Positions 33,969-44,899 of a stretch of 64,000 nt of DNA are shown one piece after another (position 1 is the stretch's first letter; every line of letters begins with the position of its first letter). The position numbers were made by a program, and so were the translations under genes. The stretch spans positions 28,834-92,833 of the forward strand of contig NZ_LQBP01000013.1 in the NCBI RefSeq assembly GCF_001507545.1. Direction: 5' to 3'. The DNA comes from Ruegeria profundi. Its GTDB lineage: Bacteria; Pseudomonadota; Alphaproteobacteria; Rhodobacterales; Rhodobacteraceae. Under the pieces are notes generated by a model. That model ran no database searches. It had not been told where the DNA came from and saw only the letters and a program-made list of their open reading frames with translations.

Positions 33969-34644
33969 TTGCGGTCAACGTCCGCCATAGGGTCGAAGAC
34001 GCGCCAAACCTCTCTGCGTCCGCTTCGAAAGCAGTGGGGCATTCGCGATCAATGGTACGGAACATTCATGTCGCGATGGTTTAGATTTGAGTGGTCTCTG
34101 GTGCCGAAATAAAACGTGGCCAGTTTGTAACCTTTTTTGTTCCAGCGGTTTACCATAGCCTCAAACGGGCGCTGCTATACCCAGCAGGTGCAGGGCTTGA
34201 AACAGCATTGCCTGATTTAAGCTTATCACCGGTCTGCCAACCGCGTCCGGGTCCAACACACCTCGCCCGTCATTGTCCATCACCTGCGCCGTCGCGGGCT
34301 TTCATTTTGCGACAATTACATCAGCGGTTTACTGGCGGGCGCATCAAGTGCCGCCAGTGTGTATGTCGACATTCGCGCAATATAAGCTGCGGCTCTGTCA
34401 TGCCTGCCTTTGGTATAGGTTTCTGCCCGACTGACCGCGTTTACCAGCGGGTTGTTGGTTGTGACGATCGAAAGATCGCCAGTCGTTGCAACATGCATCA
34501 CCATCCAACGACGCGCGGCTTTGGTGTATTCAGCACAGCACAAATTCACACATATAAACTTTAAGCATAAAATATTTTTACTTGAAGGGATGGGCGACTC
34601 GGTCTAGCGTTTCAGGTATTCAAAGGGATGAGGGGAAGGTGGCG
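33969..34644. other. Intergenic region before the 2-aminobenzoate operon
   Basis: 676 bases. No convincing gene; a 62-77 codon minus-strand frame (34316-34549) lacks recognisable features. The last 80 bases are AT-rich (TTTAAGCATAAAATATTTTTAC) with a 10-base palindrome AAAATATTTT at 34569-34578 and probably hold the operon promoter, perhaps the MarR operator. Confidence 0.4.
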
Positions 34645-36939
34645 ATGCGCATTGCTTGCCTTGGCGGTGGACCTGCGGGCCTTTATTTCGGGATTTCGAT
34701 GAAGCTTCGAAATCCGGGGGCTGAGGTTGAGGTGATCGAACGCAATCGACCCGATGACACCTTTGGCTGGGGCGTTGTCCTGTCGGATGAGACGCTGGAC
34801 AACTTGGCGGCCAATGATCCCGTCAGTGCCGCCAAAATCCGCGACCACTTTGCATATTGGGATGACGTTGCACTTGTTCACAATGGCCAGCGTACAGTTT
34901 CAGGCGGGCATGGCTTTTGCGGGATCGGACGCAAGCAGCTTTTGCTGCTTCTGCAAGACCGCGCCCGCGAGTTGGGTGTTGAAATGCGGTTTGAAACCGA
35001 GATCGTGTCAGCCTCGGACTATATGAACGACTACGATATCGTTATCGCTTCGGATGGGTTGAACTCGAAAACACGTACCGAGTTTGCAGACGTGTTCAAG
35101 CCGGATATCGACCAGCGACTGTGTCAGTTCATCTGGCTGGGAACGCATCAGAAATTCGATGACGCCTTCACCTTTATTTTTGAGAAGACCAAAAAGGGGT
35201 GGGTCTGGGCGCATGCCTATCAGTTCGACCCGGATACTGCGACTTTCATTGTCGAATGCACACAAGAGACCTTCGACGCTTATGGCTTTGCTGACATGAG
35301 CCAGCAGGAGTCGATCGCAGTCTGTGAAGAGATTTTCAAGGATCATCTGGGCGGCCATGCCCTGATGACCAATGCCAACCACATTCGCGGTTCAGCCTGG
35401 CTGCGGTTCCCGCGTGTCTTGTGCGAAAAATGGAGCTTCAAGAACGTCGTCTTATTGGGAGATGCGGCCGCCACAGCGCATTTCTCGATCGGGTCGGGCA
35501 CGAAGCTGGCGCTGGAAAGCGCGATTGCGCTGGCCGAGTATATCCATACTGAAAACACGCTTGAGGCGGCATTTGCCCGCTATGAAGACGAACGCCGATT
35601 AGAGGTTCTCCGCCTGCAATCGGCTGCGCGGAACTCGGTCGAATGGTTCGAAGATGTGGAACGATACCTCGATCTGGATTCAGTGCAGCTGAACTATTCC
35701 ATGCTGACACGGTCGCAGCGGATCAGCCATGAAAACCTGCGCGCGCGTGATGCACAGTGGCTGGGCCGGGCAGAAGCCTGGTTCATGCAGCAGGCCGGGG
35801 CCGAATCCAACGCGCCCGCCCGCGCGCCGATGTTTGCACCGTTTCGATTGCGTGAGATGGCGTTGAAGAACCGGATCGTGGTTTCACCCATGGCGCAGTA
35901 CAAAGCGGTGGACGGCTGCCCGACCGATTGGCACCTGATCCACTATGGCGAGCGTGCCAAGGGTGGGGCAGGGCTGGTTTATACCGAGATGACCTGTGTC
36001 AGTGCGGATGGCCGCATCTCGCCGGGCTGTCCGGGGTTGTATGCGCCCGCGCATGAAACGGCATGGCGTCGACTGACCGATTTTGTGCACGCCGAGACCG
36101 AAGCCAAAATCTGCTGCCAAATCGGACATGCCGGACGCAAGGGATCGACCCGCATCGGGTGGGAGGGTATGGATCAACCGCTGGAGGATGGAAACTGGCC
36201 GCTGATATCGGCCTCTGCCATTCCGTGGTCAGACGAAAACGCAGTGCCCAAAGCGATGGATCGCGCGGATATGGATCGTGTGACCGCGCAGTTTGTTGAA
36301 GCCGCGCGCATGGCTGATCGCGCCGGGTTCGACATGATCGAACTGCATGCGGCTCATGGTTATCTGATCTCGTCCTTCATTTCGCCGCTGTCCAACACGC
36401 GCGACGATGAATACGGTGGCAGTCTGGAAAACCGCACGCGCTATCCGCTGGAAGTCTTCACGGCCATGCGCGCGGTTTGGCCCGAGGCAAAGCCGATGGC
36501 GGTGCGCATCTCAGCCAGCGACTGGGTTGGCGAAAACGGCATCACCCCGGAAGAGGCCGTTGAGATCGCCACCATGTTCGATGCGGCGGGCGCGGATATC
36601 GTGGATGTCTCTGCCGGTCAAACCTCGGTACAAGCGCAGCCGGTTTACGGGCGGATGTTCCAAACCCCGTTCTCGGACCGCATCCGAAATGAGCGCGGCA
36701 TCAAGACCATGGCGGTCGGAAACATCTATGAGGCGGACCACGTCAATTCAATCCTGATGGCGGGGCGTGCCGATCTGGTCTGCCTGGCACGGCCACATTT
36801 GAACGATCCATACTGGACCCTGCACGCAGCCACCGCGCTGGGCGACCGGCAAGAGGTCTGGCCCAAGCCCTATGAGGCCGGACGGGATCAGGCCTGGCGA
36901 CTGGCTGATCGTGAAGCGGAAATGGAAGGTAAGGTATGA
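34645..36939 (+). CDS. 2-aminobenzoyl-CoA monooxygenase/reductase (flavoprotein fusion)
   Basis: 764 residues from ATG 34645 (GGGGAAGG upstream). N-terminal half: single-component FAD hydroxylase with [28 protein letters not shown] and [21 protein letters not shown]-terminal half, from about 395: Old Yellow Enzyme-type FMN reductase ([53 protein letters not shown]). This fusion is known as 2-aminobenzoyl-CoA monooxygenase/reductase (Azoarcus), which hydroxylates and then reduces the ring to 2-amino-5-oxocyclohex-1-enecarbonyl-CoA. Salicylyl-CoA 5-hydroxylase has a related N-domain. A neighbouring CoA ligase and beta-oxidation genes support the anthranilate role. First gene of the operon. Confidence 0.85.
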   Translation: MRIACLGGGPAGLYFGISMKLRNPGAEVEVIERNRPDDTFGWGVVLSDETLDNLAANDPVSAAKIRDHFAYWDDVALVHNGQRTVSGGHGFCGIGRKQLLLLLQDRARELGVEMRFETEIVSASDYMNDYDIVIASDGLNSKTRTEFADVFKPDIDQRLCQFIWLGTHQKFDDAFTFIFEKTKKGWVWAHAYQFDPDTATFIVECTQETFDAYGFADMSQQESIAVCEEIFKDHLGGHALMTNANHIRGSAWLRFPRVLCEKWSFKNVVLLGDAAATAHFSIGSGTKLALESAIALAEYIHTENTLEAAFARYEDERRLEVLRLQSAARNSVEWFEDVERYLDLDSVQLNYSMLTRSQRISHENLRARDAQWLGRAEAWFMQQAGAESNAPARAPMFAPFRLREMALKNRIVVSPMAQYKAVDGCPTDWHLIHYGERAKGGAGLVYTEMTCVSADGRISPGCPGLYAPAHETAWRRLTDFVHAETEAKICCQIGHAGRKGSTRIGWEGMDQPLEDGNWPLISASAIPWSDENAVPKAMDRADMDRVTAQFVEAARMADRAGFDMIELHAAHGYLISSFISPLSNTRDDEYGGSLENRTRYPLEVFTAMRAVWPEAKPMAVRISASDWVGENGITPEEAVEIATMFDAAGADIVDVSAGQTSVQAQPVYGRMFQTPFSDRIRNERGIKTMAVGNIYEADHVNSILMAGRADLVCLARPHLNDPYWTLHAATALGDRQEVWPKPYEAGRDQAWRLADREAEMEGKV

Positions 36940-37667
36940 GCCACGTTGTTGTATCAGGCGGTGGCACCGGGGTAGGGGCCGCGATTGCAAAACGCTTTGC
37001 AGAAGATGGCGCGGCGGTCACTCTTTTAGGGCGGACCGAAGCCAATCTACAGCAGCAAGGGCTGCCCTACGAAGTCTGTGACGTGACAGATGCGGCGCAG
37101 GTGCAAGCAGCTTTCAGGTCTGCCCGCGCCGAACGGGGCCCGGTTACCGCGGTCATCGCCAATGCAGGGGCGGCACACTCTGCCCCTTTTTCAAAGATGA
37201 CCGCAGATGACCTGCGGGCCATGACCGAGGTGAATTTGGTTGGAGTTTTCAATGTGTGGCAGGCCGGGCTATCAGACATGCAGGCCGCTGGCACGGGACG
37301 CCTGATCACCATAGCGTCGGTCGCAGGGCTGAAAGGTTTTGCCTATGTCGCGGGATATTGCGCCGCGAAGCACGCCGTGGTCGGCCTGACCCGAGCGCTG
37401 GCGGTTGAACTGGCCCCCACTGGGATTACCGTGAACGCCGTTTGCCCCGGCTATGTCGACACCCCCATGCTGGACCGCTCAATTGCGAACATCGTCGAAA
37501 AGACGGGGATGAGCGCAGAGGACGCCGCTGCCTCGCTTCATCGGGGCAACCCTCAACGTCGGTTCATTGAAACAGATGAGGTCGCAAGTGCTGTCATGTG
37601 GTTGTGTTCGGATGCAGCAAAATCGGTGAACGGCCACACGCTCAGCCTGTCCGGGGGGGAGGTATGA
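36936..37667 (+). CDS. Short-chain dehydrogenase (3-hydroxyacyl-CoA type)
   Basis: 243 residues of classical [32 protein letters not shown], the catalytic Ser in [11 protein letters not shown], and the Tyr-x3-Lys in [15 protein letters not shown], then [12 protein letters not shown]. Starts inside the stop of the monooxygenase/reductase gene (ATGA), and the MarR gene starts inside its own stop. It probably oxidises a 3-hydroxyacyl-CoA or a ring alcohol formed from the 2-aminobenzoyl-CoA product. Confidence 0.85.
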   Translation: MSHVVVSGGGTGVGAAIAKRFAEDGAAVTLLGRTEANLQQQGLPYEVCDVTDAAQVQAAFRSARAERGPVTAVIANAGAAHSAPFSKMTADDLRAMTEVNLVGVFNVWQAGLSDMQAAGTGRLITIASVAGLKGFAYVAGYCAAKHAVVGLTRALAVELAPTGITVNAVCPGYVDTPMLDRSIANIVEKTGMSAEDAAASLHRGNPQRRFIETDEVASAVMWLCSDAAKSVNGHTLSLSGGEV

Positions 37668-38131
37668 CGCCAACGCTTGCGCAACCCCCGCTTGAAGATG
37701 CCTCGAAAGAGCGGCTGCGCCTTTGGTTGCGGTTGCTTAAAACCACACGTGGGATTGAGGCAAAACTGCGCGAAAATTTCCGGGCCGAGTTCGATACGAC
37801 CTTGCCCCGGTTCGACGTCATGGCAGCCTTGTCACGCTATGAAGATGGCCTGAAGATGAGTGAGATATCGGGCGTTTTGCGCGTCTCCAACGGAAACGTG
37901 ACCGGTATTGTCGATCGGTTGGCTGACGACGGGTTGCTGGTGCGTGTTCCGGTGCCCGGCGACCGACGGGCCCATCGTGTCTGCATGACGCGGAAAGGGC
38001 GCGAAGAGTTCGCCCGGCAGGCCGCTGCGCATGAGGCCTGGATTGCCGACATGCTTGGCCAGTTTTCGGCCGAAGATGCGCGGACGCTGACCACGGAATT
38101 CAATCTGCCAGAGGAAGCCAATGACCGGTGA
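37664..38131 (+). CDS. MarR-family regulator within the operon
   Basis: 155 residues from ATG 37664, coupled to the SDR by ATGA. The wHTH is clear: [40 protein letters not shown], and the wing [20 protein letters not shown]. MarR proteins of aromatic-CoA operons often respond to the CoA thioester; being inside the operon, it would sense its own pathway. The likely operator is in the AT-rich region before 34645. It overlaps the enoyl-CoA hydratase start by 11 bases. Confidence 0.85.
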   Translation: MTPTLAQPPLEDASKERLRLWLRLLKTTRGIEAKLRENFRAEFDTTLPRFDVMAALSRYEDGLKMSEISGVLRVSNGNVTGIVDRLADDGLLVRVPVPGDRRAHRVCMTRKGREEFARQAAAHEAWIADMLGQFSAEDARTLTTEFNLPEEANDR

Positions 38132-38921
38132 CGTCAAACATTTTCGGTGTGAAGTTCAGAACCGGGTTGCAACAATCGCTCTGGACCGGCCTGATCGGAA
38201 AAACCCGCTGACCTTCGACAGCTATGCCGAACTGCGCGACTGGTTTCGCGATCTGGTCTATGTGGATGATGTTGATGCGGTGGTTTTTGCGTCGAACGGA
38301 GGCAACTTCAGCTCAGGCGGGGACGTGCATGACATTATTTGCCCGCTGACCCGCATGAACATGAAACAATTGCTGGCCTTCACCCGCATGACAGGCGATC
38401 TGGTCAAGGCGATGGTGAATTGCGGTAAGCCGGTTATCGCTGCGATTGACGGAGTGTGCGTTGGCGCGGGGGCGATCATCGCTATGGCGTCCGATCTGCG
38501 CATCGCCACCCCACAGGCCAAATGCGCCTTTCTGTTTACACGCGTTGGCCTTGCGGGCTGCGACATGGGTGCATGTGCGATCCTGCCTCGGATCATCGGG
38601 CAGGGCCGGGCTGCGGAACTGCTCTATACCGGGCGGTCCATGAGTGCGGACGAAGGGTTTGCCTGGGGCTTCTACAACAATCTGGTCGAGGCCGATCAGT
38701 TGGACGGTGCGGCGCAAGACATGGCCCGCCGGATCGCGGCAGGCCCGAATTTTGCGCATATGATGACCAAAACGATGCTTGCGCAGGAATGGTCCATGTC
38801 CATCGAACAGGCGATCGAAGCCGAAGCGCAGGCGCAGGCCATCTGCATGCAGACCGGAGATTTTGAACGCGCCTACAACGCCTTCGTGGCCAAGGAAAAA
38901 CCGGACTTTATGGGGGATTGA
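38121..38921 (+). CDS. Enoyl-CoA hydratase/isomerase
   Basis: 266 residues of crotonase fold: [17 protein letters not shown], the oxyanion loop [11 protein letters not shown], and [20 protein letters not shown], then the family Glu position in [16 protein letters not shown]. The canonical second Glu seems replaced near GCDMG, as in ring-cleaving or isomerising members, so plain hydration is not certain. It fits hydrating or opening the alicyclic CoA ester in the aminobenzoate route. Its TGA overlaps the next ATG (TGATG). Confidence 0.8.
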   Translation: MTGDVKHFRCEVQNRVATIALDRPDRKNPLTFDSYAELRDWFRDLVYVDDVDAVVFASNGGNFSSGGDVHDIICPLTRMNMKQLLAFTRMTGDLVKAMVNCGKPVIAAIDGVCVGAGAIIAMASDLRIATPQAKCAFLFTRVGLAGCDMGACAILPRIIGQGRAAELLYTGRSMSADEGFAWGFYNNLVEADQLDGAAQDMARRIAAGPNFAHMMTKTMLAQEWSMSIEQAIEAEAQAQAICMQTGDFERAYNAFVAKEKPDFMGD

Positions 38922-40072
38922 TGCCAGATCGCAGCTTTTTGACATGGCCGTTTTTTGAACCGCGTCACCGGGACTGGGCCGCGCGGGTGGAACAGGTCGC
39001 GCAAGGGCTTGAGATCGACCACACGGACACGGATGCCGCCTGTCGCAGACTTGTGCGAGATTTGGGGGCGGCTGGCCTGCTGCACCCTACGGCGGATGAG
39101 GGCGGTCAGCTGGATGTTCGGACGCTGTGCCTGACGCGTGAAATCCTTGCCCGCCATGATGGATTGGCCGACTTTTCCTTTGCGATGCAAGGGTTGGGGA
39201 CCGGCGCGATTTCGCTTTTCGGAACGCCCGAACAAAAAGCCGCATGGTTGCCGAAGACCCGCAGCGGACAGGCGATTTCGGCCTTTGCATTGACCGAGCC
39301 GCAATCGGGTTCGGACGTTGCAAATTCGACCATGACCGCGACGCGGGATGGGGATGACTACGTTTTGAACGGCGAAAAGACGTGGATTTCGAACGGCGGG
39401 ATCGCGGATGTGTACACTCTGTTCGCCCGCACCGGTGAAGCGCCGGGGGCCAAGGGTTTGTCCGCCTTCATCGTCACGCCCGATCTGCCGGGCTTTGAAG
39501 TTGTCGAGCGGCTGAGCACCATCGCGCCGCATCCGCTGGCCACGCTGCGGTTCACCGATGTCCGCGTGCCGGTGCAATCCATGATCGGGGCAGGTGGGGC
39601 GGGGTTTCGGATCGCAATGTCCGTGTTGGATGTGTTCCGCTCGACCGTGGCAGCAGCTGCTTTGGGATTTGCGCGCCGCGCGCTGGATGAGGCGCTGCAG
39701 AGGGTCGGAGCCCGTCATGTACAGGGCGCACCGCTGTTCGATTTGCAGATGGTGCAGGGTCACGTTGCAGACATGGCGTTGGATGTCGATGCGGCGGCTT
39801 TGCTGATCTATCGCGCTGCATGGGCCAAGGACAGTGGCGCGCCGCGTGTCACGCGTGAGGCGGCGATGGCAAAGCTGTTCGCCACTGACCATGCGCAGCA
39901 GGTCATCGACACGGCGGTGCAACTGTTTGGCGGTGACGGCGTGCGTTCGGGCATGCCGGTCGAGACGCTTTACCGCGAAATCCGGGCGTTGCGCATCTAC
40001 GAAGGTGCCTCGGACGTCCAGAAGGTGGTGATTGCCCGCCAGACAAAGGCCGCTCAGAGCGAGGGAAAGTAA
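38921..40072 (+). CDS. Acyl-CoA dehydrogenase
   Basis: 383 residues from ATG 38921. FAD-dependent dehydrogenase with [40 protein letters not shown], and the C-terminal [20 protein letters not shown] with [14 protein letters not shown]. Upstream LAGEL-type ring substrates (cyclohexanecarboxyl-CoA, isovaleryl) have similar enzymes. It probably introduces a double bond into the ring-derived CoA ester after the monooxygenase/reductase step. Part of the coupled gene chain. Confidence 0.85.
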   Translation: MPDRSFLTWPFFEPRHRDWAARVEQVAQGLEIDHTDTDAACRRLVRDLGAAGLLHPTADEGGQLDVRTLCLTREILARHDGLADFSFAMQGLGTGAISLFGTPEQKAAWLPKTRSGQAISAFALTEPQSGSDVANSTMTATRDGDDYVLNGEKTWISNGGIADVYTLFARTGEAPGAKGLSAFIVTPDLPGFEVVERLSTIAPHPLATLRFTDVRVPVQSMIGAGGAGFRIAMSVLDVFRSTVAAAALGFARRALDEALQRVGARHVQGAPLFDLQMVQGHVADMALDVDAAALLIYRAAWAKDSGAPRVTREAAMAKLFATDHAQQVIDTAVQLFGGDGVRSGMPVETLYREIRALRIYEGASDVQKVVIARQTKAAQSEGK

Positions 40073-41703
40073 TGTTGGGACCGTCCGCGCATACCGATAC
40101 GTTCACCCGAGACAATCTTCCGCCCGAGGATCAGTGGCCGGACTTTCTGTTGGACGGATTCGACTACCCAGATTACCTGAACGCAGGCTACGAGCTGACG
40201 GACGCGATGGTCGAAAAAGGTTTTGGCGACAACATCGCGCTGATCGGCAATGGACGCCAGCGGACCTATAAAGAGCTTACTGACTGGACCAACCGGCTGG
40301 CGCATGTGCTGGTCGAGGATTTGGGCGTGCGGCCCGGCAATCGCGTGTTGATACGGTCGGCAAACAACCCGGCGATGGTGGCCTGCTGGCTGGCTGCAAC
40401 CAAGGCTGGGGCAGTGGTCGTCAACACTATGCCCATGCTCCGCGCTGGCGAGTTGACGAAACATGTCGACAAGGCAGAGATCCAGCTTGCCCTCTGCGAC
40501 ACGCGTTTGATGGAAGAAATGGAGATCTGCGCCCGCGACAGTCGGTTCTTGAAGCGGGTTGTGGGCTTTGACGGGACATCGAACCATGATGCTGAGCTGG
40601 ATCGTCTGGCACTTCAAAAACCAGTAAAATTCGACTGTGTCAAAACCGGACGCGATGATGTGGCCTTGCTAGGGTTTACATCCGGTTCGACGGGGGACCC
40701 AAAGGCCACGATGCATTTCCACCGTGACCTGATGATCATCGCTGATGGCTATGCGCAAGAGGTTCTGGATGTACAGCCCGAAGACGTATTTGTCGGCTCA
40801 CCCCCGCTGGCATTCACCTTTGGGCTGGGTGGTCTGGCGGTGTTTCCCCTGCGGTTTGGGGCCACGGCGACCTTGCTGGAACAAGCCTCGCCCACGGGTA
40901 TGATCGAGATCATAGAGACGTACAAAGCCACCGTTTGTTTTACCGCGCCCACCGCATATCGTGTGATGCTACGGGCGATGGAGGACGGGGCCGACCTGTC
41001 CAGCCTGCGCGCGGCGGTGTCCGCGGGGGAAACGTTGCCGAAGCCCGTCTACGACGAATGGATCGCACGGACGGGCAAACCGATGCTCGACGGGATCGGC
41101 GCGACGGAAATGCTGCATATCTTCATCTCGAACCGGTTTGACGATCACCGACCCGCGTGTACCGGGCGTCCGGTCAAAGGGTACGAGGCGAAGGTTTTGA
41201 ACCACGATGGGTCAGAGGCAGCGGTTGGTGAGGTTGGCCGGTTGGCCGTGCGCGGACCAACCGGCTGCCGGTATCTGGACGATGTGCGGCAGAAAAAATA
41301 CGTCTTGGATGGGTGGAACATCACGGGCGACAGTTTCTACAAGGATGACGGCGGTTACTTCCATTTCGCGGCCAGAAACGACGATATGATCCTGTCCGCC
41401 GGGTACAATATCGCAGGCCCCGAGGTTGAGGCCGCGCTGCTTGCGCATGAGGCCGTTGCGGAATGTGCAGTGGTGGGTGCACCAGATCCCGATCGCGGGG
41501 AAATCGTTCAGGCGCATATTGTCCTTGCCCAGGGCGTAACAGCCGATGATGCCCTGCGCGAGGCGCTGCAAAATCACGTGAAATCGGTCATTGCGCCGTA
41601 CAAATATCCGCGCTCTATCCGGTTTTGTGAGTCCTTGCCAAAGACGGCGACAGGAAAAATTCAGCGGTTCAAGCTGAAAACCCTCTCGACGAAGGGGGTA
41701 TGA
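40072..41703 (+). CDS. 2-aminobenzoate (benzoate-type) CoA ligase
   Basis: 543 residues of the adenylate-forming family: P-loop-like LGFTSGSTGDPKATMHFHRD, GIGATEMLHIFIS, WNITGDSFYKDDGGYFHFAAR, and the C-terminal Lys in LPKTATGKIQRFK. The opening (LPPEDQWPDFLLDGFDYPDYLNAG kind of lead, and FGLGGLAVFPLRFGA) is that of benzoate/2-aminobenzoate-CoA ligases. It activates anthranilate to 2-aminobenzoyl-CoA, the substrate of the first enzyme of this operon. Start overlaps the dehydrogenase stop by one base. Confidence 0.85.
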   Translation: MLGPSAHTDTFTRDNLPPEDQWPDFLLDGFDYPDYLNAGYELTDAMVEKGFGDNIALIGNGRQRTYKELTDWTNRLAHVLVEDLGVRPGNRVLIRSANNPAMVACWLAATKAGAVVVNTMPMLRAGELTKHVDKAEIQLALCDTRLMEEMEICARDSRFLKRVVGFDGTSNHDAELDRLALQKPVKFDCVKTGRDDVALLGFTSGSTGDPKATMHFHRDLMIIADGYAQEVLDVQPEDVFVGSPPLAFTFGLGGLAVFPLRFGATATLLEQASPTGMIEIIETYKATVCFTAPTAYRVMLRAMEDGADLSSLRAAVSAGETLPKPVYDEWIARTGKPMLDGIGATEMLHIFISNRFDDHRPACTGRPVKGYEAKVLNHDGSEAAVGEVGRLAVRGPTGCRYLDDVRQKKYVLDGWNITGDSFYKDDGGYFHFAARNDDMILSAGYNIAGPEVEAALLAHEAVAECAVVGAPDPDRGEIVQAHIVLAQGVTADDALREALQNHVKSVIAPYKYPRSIRFCESLPKTATGKIQRFKLKTLSTKGV

Positions 41704-41812
41704 TCGGTGTGAATAGCAAAACAACAAGAAAGAACACTCTGACAGGGGCATAGGTGAACGCGCAGAACAACGACACAAGGTGCGTTCAAAAGACCAACAA
41801 AGGGAGATGAAG

Positions 41813-42943
41813 ATGAAAAAGTTTTTAGCAGCCGCTGCGGTTTCGGCGCTATGCGCCACCGGTGCGCTGGCTGAGGTCAAGGTCGGGATGATCACGACGC
41901 TGTCCGGCGGTGGTGCAGGGTTGGGTATCGACGTGCGCGACGGATTCATGCTGGCGATCGCGCAATCGGGTCGCGACGACATTGAGGTCGTGATCGAGGA
42001 TGACCAGCGCAAGCCGGACATCGCCGTGCAATTGTCCGATAAGATGATCCAATCTGAACGCGTCGACGTGATGACGGGTATCATCTGGTCCAACCTTGCG
42101 ATGGCGGTTGTGCCGGCGGCGGTGAATCAGAACGTGTTCTACCTGTCGCCCAATGCGGGCCCGTCGCCCTTGGCCGGGCAAGGCTGTCACCAGAACTATT
42201 TCAACGTGGCCTGGCAAAATGACAACCTGCACGAGGCCGCCGGAGCCTATGCCAACGGCGCGGGCTACTCGAACAGCTTTATCCTGGCACCGAATTACCC
42301 GGCGGGCGTGGACGCGCTGACGGGATACAAACGGTTTTTCGAGGGCAATCTGGCTGGTGAGGTTTACACCGAACTGGGGCAGACAGACTATGCCGCCGAG
42401 ATTGCCCAAATCCGCGCCAGCGATGCGGACAGCGTTTTCTTTTTCCTGCCCGGTGGCATGGGGATTTCGTTCCTCAAGCAATATGCTGACAGCGGTATCG
42501 AATTGCCCGTGGTCGGCCCGGCCTTCAGCTTTGATCAGGGTATCTTACAAGCGGTTGGCGATGCAGCGCTGGGCGTGGTGAACACTTCGCAATGGAACAA
42601 GGATATCGACAACCCGACCAACGCGGCCTTCGTCGAAAGCTTCCAGGCTGAATACGGACGCCTGCCTTCGCTCTATGCAAGCCAGGGATTCGACACGGCA
42701 AACCTGTTGCTGTCCGCGCTTGAGAAAGCCGACCCGTCGGATGCCGATGCCTTCCGCGAAGCGCTGCGTGCGGCTGAGTTCGACAGCACCCGCGGTGATT
42801 TCAGCTTTGGTCCGAACCACCACCCGATTCAGACTATCTATGCGCGCGAAGTGATCAAGGAAGGTGACGTGTTCACCAACAAAATCATCGGCGTTGCGCT
42901 GGAAAACCACTCTGACGCTTACGCGGCTGAGTGCAAAATGTAA
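41813..42943 (+). CDS. ABC transporter periplasmic substrate-binding protein (LivK/aromatic-acid type)
   Basis: 376 residues from ATG 41813 (GGGAG 6 bases upstream; an ATG at 41807 is too close to it). Signal peptide MKKFLAAAAVSALCATGALA. The mature part is the branched-chain amino-acid/aromatic-acid binding fold (VKVGMITTLSGGGAGLGIDVRDGF begins it). In this operon it most likely binds 2-aminobenzoate or a related aromatic acid, since the whole importer lies between the CoA ligase and the thioesterase. A strong stem-loop follows at 42952-42980. Confidence 0.85.
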   Translation: MKKFLAAAAVSALCATGALAEVKVGMITTLSGGGAGLGIDVRDGFMLAIAQSGRDDIEVVIEDDQRKPDIAVQLSDKMIQSERVDVMTGIIWSNLAMAVVPAAVNQNVFYLSPNAGPSPLAGQGCHQNYFNVAWQNDNLHEAAGAYANGAGYSNSFILAPNYPAGVDALTGYKRFFEGNLAGEVYTELGQTDYAAEIAQIRASDADSVFFFLPGGMGISFLKQYADSGIELPVVGPAFSFDQGILQAVGDAALGVVNTSQWNKDIDNPTNAAFVESFQAEYGRLPSLYASQGFDTANLLLSALEKADPSDADAFREALRAAEFDSTRGDFSFGPNHHPIQTIYAREVIKEGDVFTNKIIGVALENHSDAYAAECKM

Positions 42944-42951
42944 CTGACCTG

Positions 42952-42980
42952 CTGCCTGCCCCCGTTCGCGGGGCGGGCAG
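42952..42980 (+). promoter_or_regulatory. Intercistronic stem-loop between binding protein and permease genes
   Basis: CTGCCTGCCCC (42952-42962) pairs with GGGGCGGGCAG (42970-42980) in an 11-bp stem (one G-U) over a 7-base loop CGTTCGC. No T run follows, so it is more likely to protect the upstream mRNA or act as partial attenuator, giving more binding protein than permease. Confidence 0.65.
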
Positions 42981-42995
42981 ACCACCGGAGTTTCC

Positions 42996-43916
42996 ATGTC
43001 CTCGATCCTGATTATCGAGCAGATCCTCAACGGGCTGCAATTCGGCGTCATGCTGTTCTTGATGGCGGCTGGCCTGACGCTGATTTTTGGCGTTATGGGT
43101 CTGATCAACCTGGCCCATGGCTCACTCTACATGGTTGGCGCGTTTGCCGCCGCTGCCGTGGCCGGGGCAACCGGGTCTTTCCTGTTGGCGCTGGTTGCGG
43201 CTTTGGCGGCTGCGGCGCTGGCTGGCGCGATTGTAGAAATGGCGGTGATCCGACGGCTGTACAACGCGCCGCACTTGGATCAGGTGCTGGCCACCTTTGC
43301 GCTGATCCTGATCTTTTCCGAAGGTACGCGTTGGGTCTTTGGGTCTTTCCCGCTGTTTCTGGACATCCCCGATGCACTGTCCGGGCCAGTTACGCTGCCG
43401 GGCGGGATTGAATATCCGCTGTATCGTCTGACCCTGATCGGCATCGGGCTGGCCGTGGCCGTCGGTCTTTGGGCACTGATAGAACGTACTCGGCTGGGCA
43501 TTCAGATTCGCGCCGGAGAGAATGATCGCGAGATGATTGCGGCGCTGGGCGTCGATATTTCAAAACTCTACACGCTGGTTTTCGCGCTGGGCGCCGCGCT
43601 GGCGGGTCTGGCCGGGGCTTTGGTTGGCGCGATCCAGTCAGTTCAGGTGGGCATGGGCGAGCCTGTTTTGATCCTTGCCTTTGTTGTCATCGTTATTGGC
43701 GGAATCGGTTCGGTACGCGGTGCCTTTGTCGGTGCCTTGCTGGTCGGATTGACCGACACGCTAGGCGGTGTGTTCCTGCCCGAACTCTTCAAGCTGTTCA
43801 TGGAGACGGGGGCCGCGCAGAAATCAGGCTCGGCGCTGGCGTCTATGGGCATTTACGTGCTGATGGGGCTGGTTCTGATCTGGCGACCCACCGGCCTGTT
43901 CGGAGCACGCGCATGA
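42996..43916 (+). CDS. Branched-chain-type ABC permease (LivH)
   Basis: 306 residues, hydrophobic throughout, with the LivH hallmark GVMLFLMAAGLTLIFGVMGL, NLAHGSLYMVGAF and RAGENDREMIAALGV (the EAA-like cytoplasmic loop contacting the ATPases). About eight membrane helices. Its stop overlaps the LivM start by four bases. Inner-membrane half-channel of the aromatic-acid importer. Confidence 0.85.
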   Translation: MSSILIIEQILNGLQFGVMLFLMAAGLTLIFGVMGLINLAHGSLYMVGAFAAAAVAGATGSFLLALVAALAAAALAGAIVEMAVIRRLYNAPHLDQVLATFALILIFSEGTRWVFGSFPLFLDIPDALSGPVTLPGGIEYPLYRLTLIGIGLAVAVGLWALIERTRLGIQIRAGENDREMIAALGVDISKLYTLVFALGAALAGLAGALVGAIQSVQVGMGEPVLILAFVVIVIGGIGSVRGAFVGALLVGLTDTLGGVFLPELFKLFMETGAAQKSGSALASMGIYVLMGLVLIWRPTGLFGARA

Positions 43917-44899
43917 GGTTAAATGAAAGATATCTCAACGCCGTTATGATCGTGGGCCTGCTGGCGCTGCCGCTTTGGGCGGTTGTTGCGGATCAGCCGT
44001 TTACGATCACCTTGGTGACGCGGGCTGTGATCCTTGCCTTGGCCGCGGTGGGGTTGAACATCATCCTGGGGATAGGCGGGATGGTCAGCTTTGGCCACGC
44101 CGTGTTTTTCGGGATCGGAGGGTACGCGATGGGCATCCTTGCCTATCACGCGCAGACCTACACGGCGCTTGACCTTGGGCTTTTCTCGATGGACGGCACG
44201 AAGTCCATGCCGATGATCTGGCTTGTGGCTATGATCCTGTCAGCAATAGTGGCGGTTTTTATTGGGTTGTTGTCTCTGAGAACCTCTGGTGTTTACTTCA
44301 TCATGATCACGCTGGCATTCGGGCAGATGTTCTTCTATTTCGCGATCTCTTGGGCGCAGTATGGAGGGGAGGATGGGTTGTCGATCTACGTTCGCAACGA
44401 TTTCCCCGGCCTGAACACACTGGCACCGATTCAGTTTTATACCATCTGTTTCACGCTACTATGCGTAGTGCTGTTTCTGTTTGCGCGCCTTCAGGCATCG
44501 CCCTTTGGACTGGCCCTGAACGCTGCGCGCCAGACGTCGGTGCGGGTTGAGACCGTGGGCCTGAACCCGATGCAGCTGAAGCTGCTTGCCTTTGTGATTT
44601 CAGGCGCGATCACCGGGCTGGCAGGTGCTTTGTTTGCGGACCTGAACCGCTTTGTGTCCCCTACAATGTTCAGTTGGCAGTTGTCGGGTGAGTTGATCGT
44701 TCTGATCATCATCGGCGGGGTGGGTCGGCTGATGGGGCCGGTTATCGGTGCCTGCGTCTTTGTTGCGCTTGAACATTTCCTTGGCGAATTGACCGACTTT
44801 TGGCACGTCTATCTGGGCCTGGTCTTGCTGTGTATCGTGCTGTTCGGGCGCGGCGGCCTAACTGGATTGCTGACCGGGAAAGAGGGCGCACATGTCTGA
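43913..44899 (+). CDS. Branched-chain-type ABC permease (LivM)
   Basis: 328 residues. LivM features: AVGLNIILGIGGMVSFGHAVF, GIGGYAMGILAYH, LNAARQTSVRVETVGLNP and the closing GGVGRLMGPVIGACVFVALE. About ten membrane helices. Second half-channel, coupled to LivH by ATGA and to the LivG gene by an 8-base overlap. Confidence 0.85.
   Translation: MRLNERYLNAVMIVGLLALPLWAVVADQPFTITLVTRAVILALAAVGLNIILGIGGMVSFGHAVFFGIGGYAMGILAYHAQTYTALDLGLFSMDGTKSMPMIWLVAMILSAIVAVFIGLLSLRTSGVYFIMITLAFGQMFFYFAISWAQYGGEDGLSIYVRNDFPGLNTLAPIQFYTICFTLLCVVLFLFARLQASPFGLALNAARQTSVRVETVGLNPMQLKLLAFVISGAITGLAGALFADLNRFVSPTMFSWQLSGELIVLIIIGGVGRLMGPVIGACVFVALEHFLGELTDFWHVYLGLVLLCIVLFGRGGLTGLLTGKEGAHV

Noticed and set aside
34316..34549. 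77-residue minus-strand protein before the anthranilate operon
   Set aside because: No ribosome site and no family; lies in the promoter region of the operon.
34569..34578. MarR operator AAAATATTTT
   Set aside because: A 10-base AT palindrome is expected by chance in such an AT-rich stretch, and MarR sites are usually longer.
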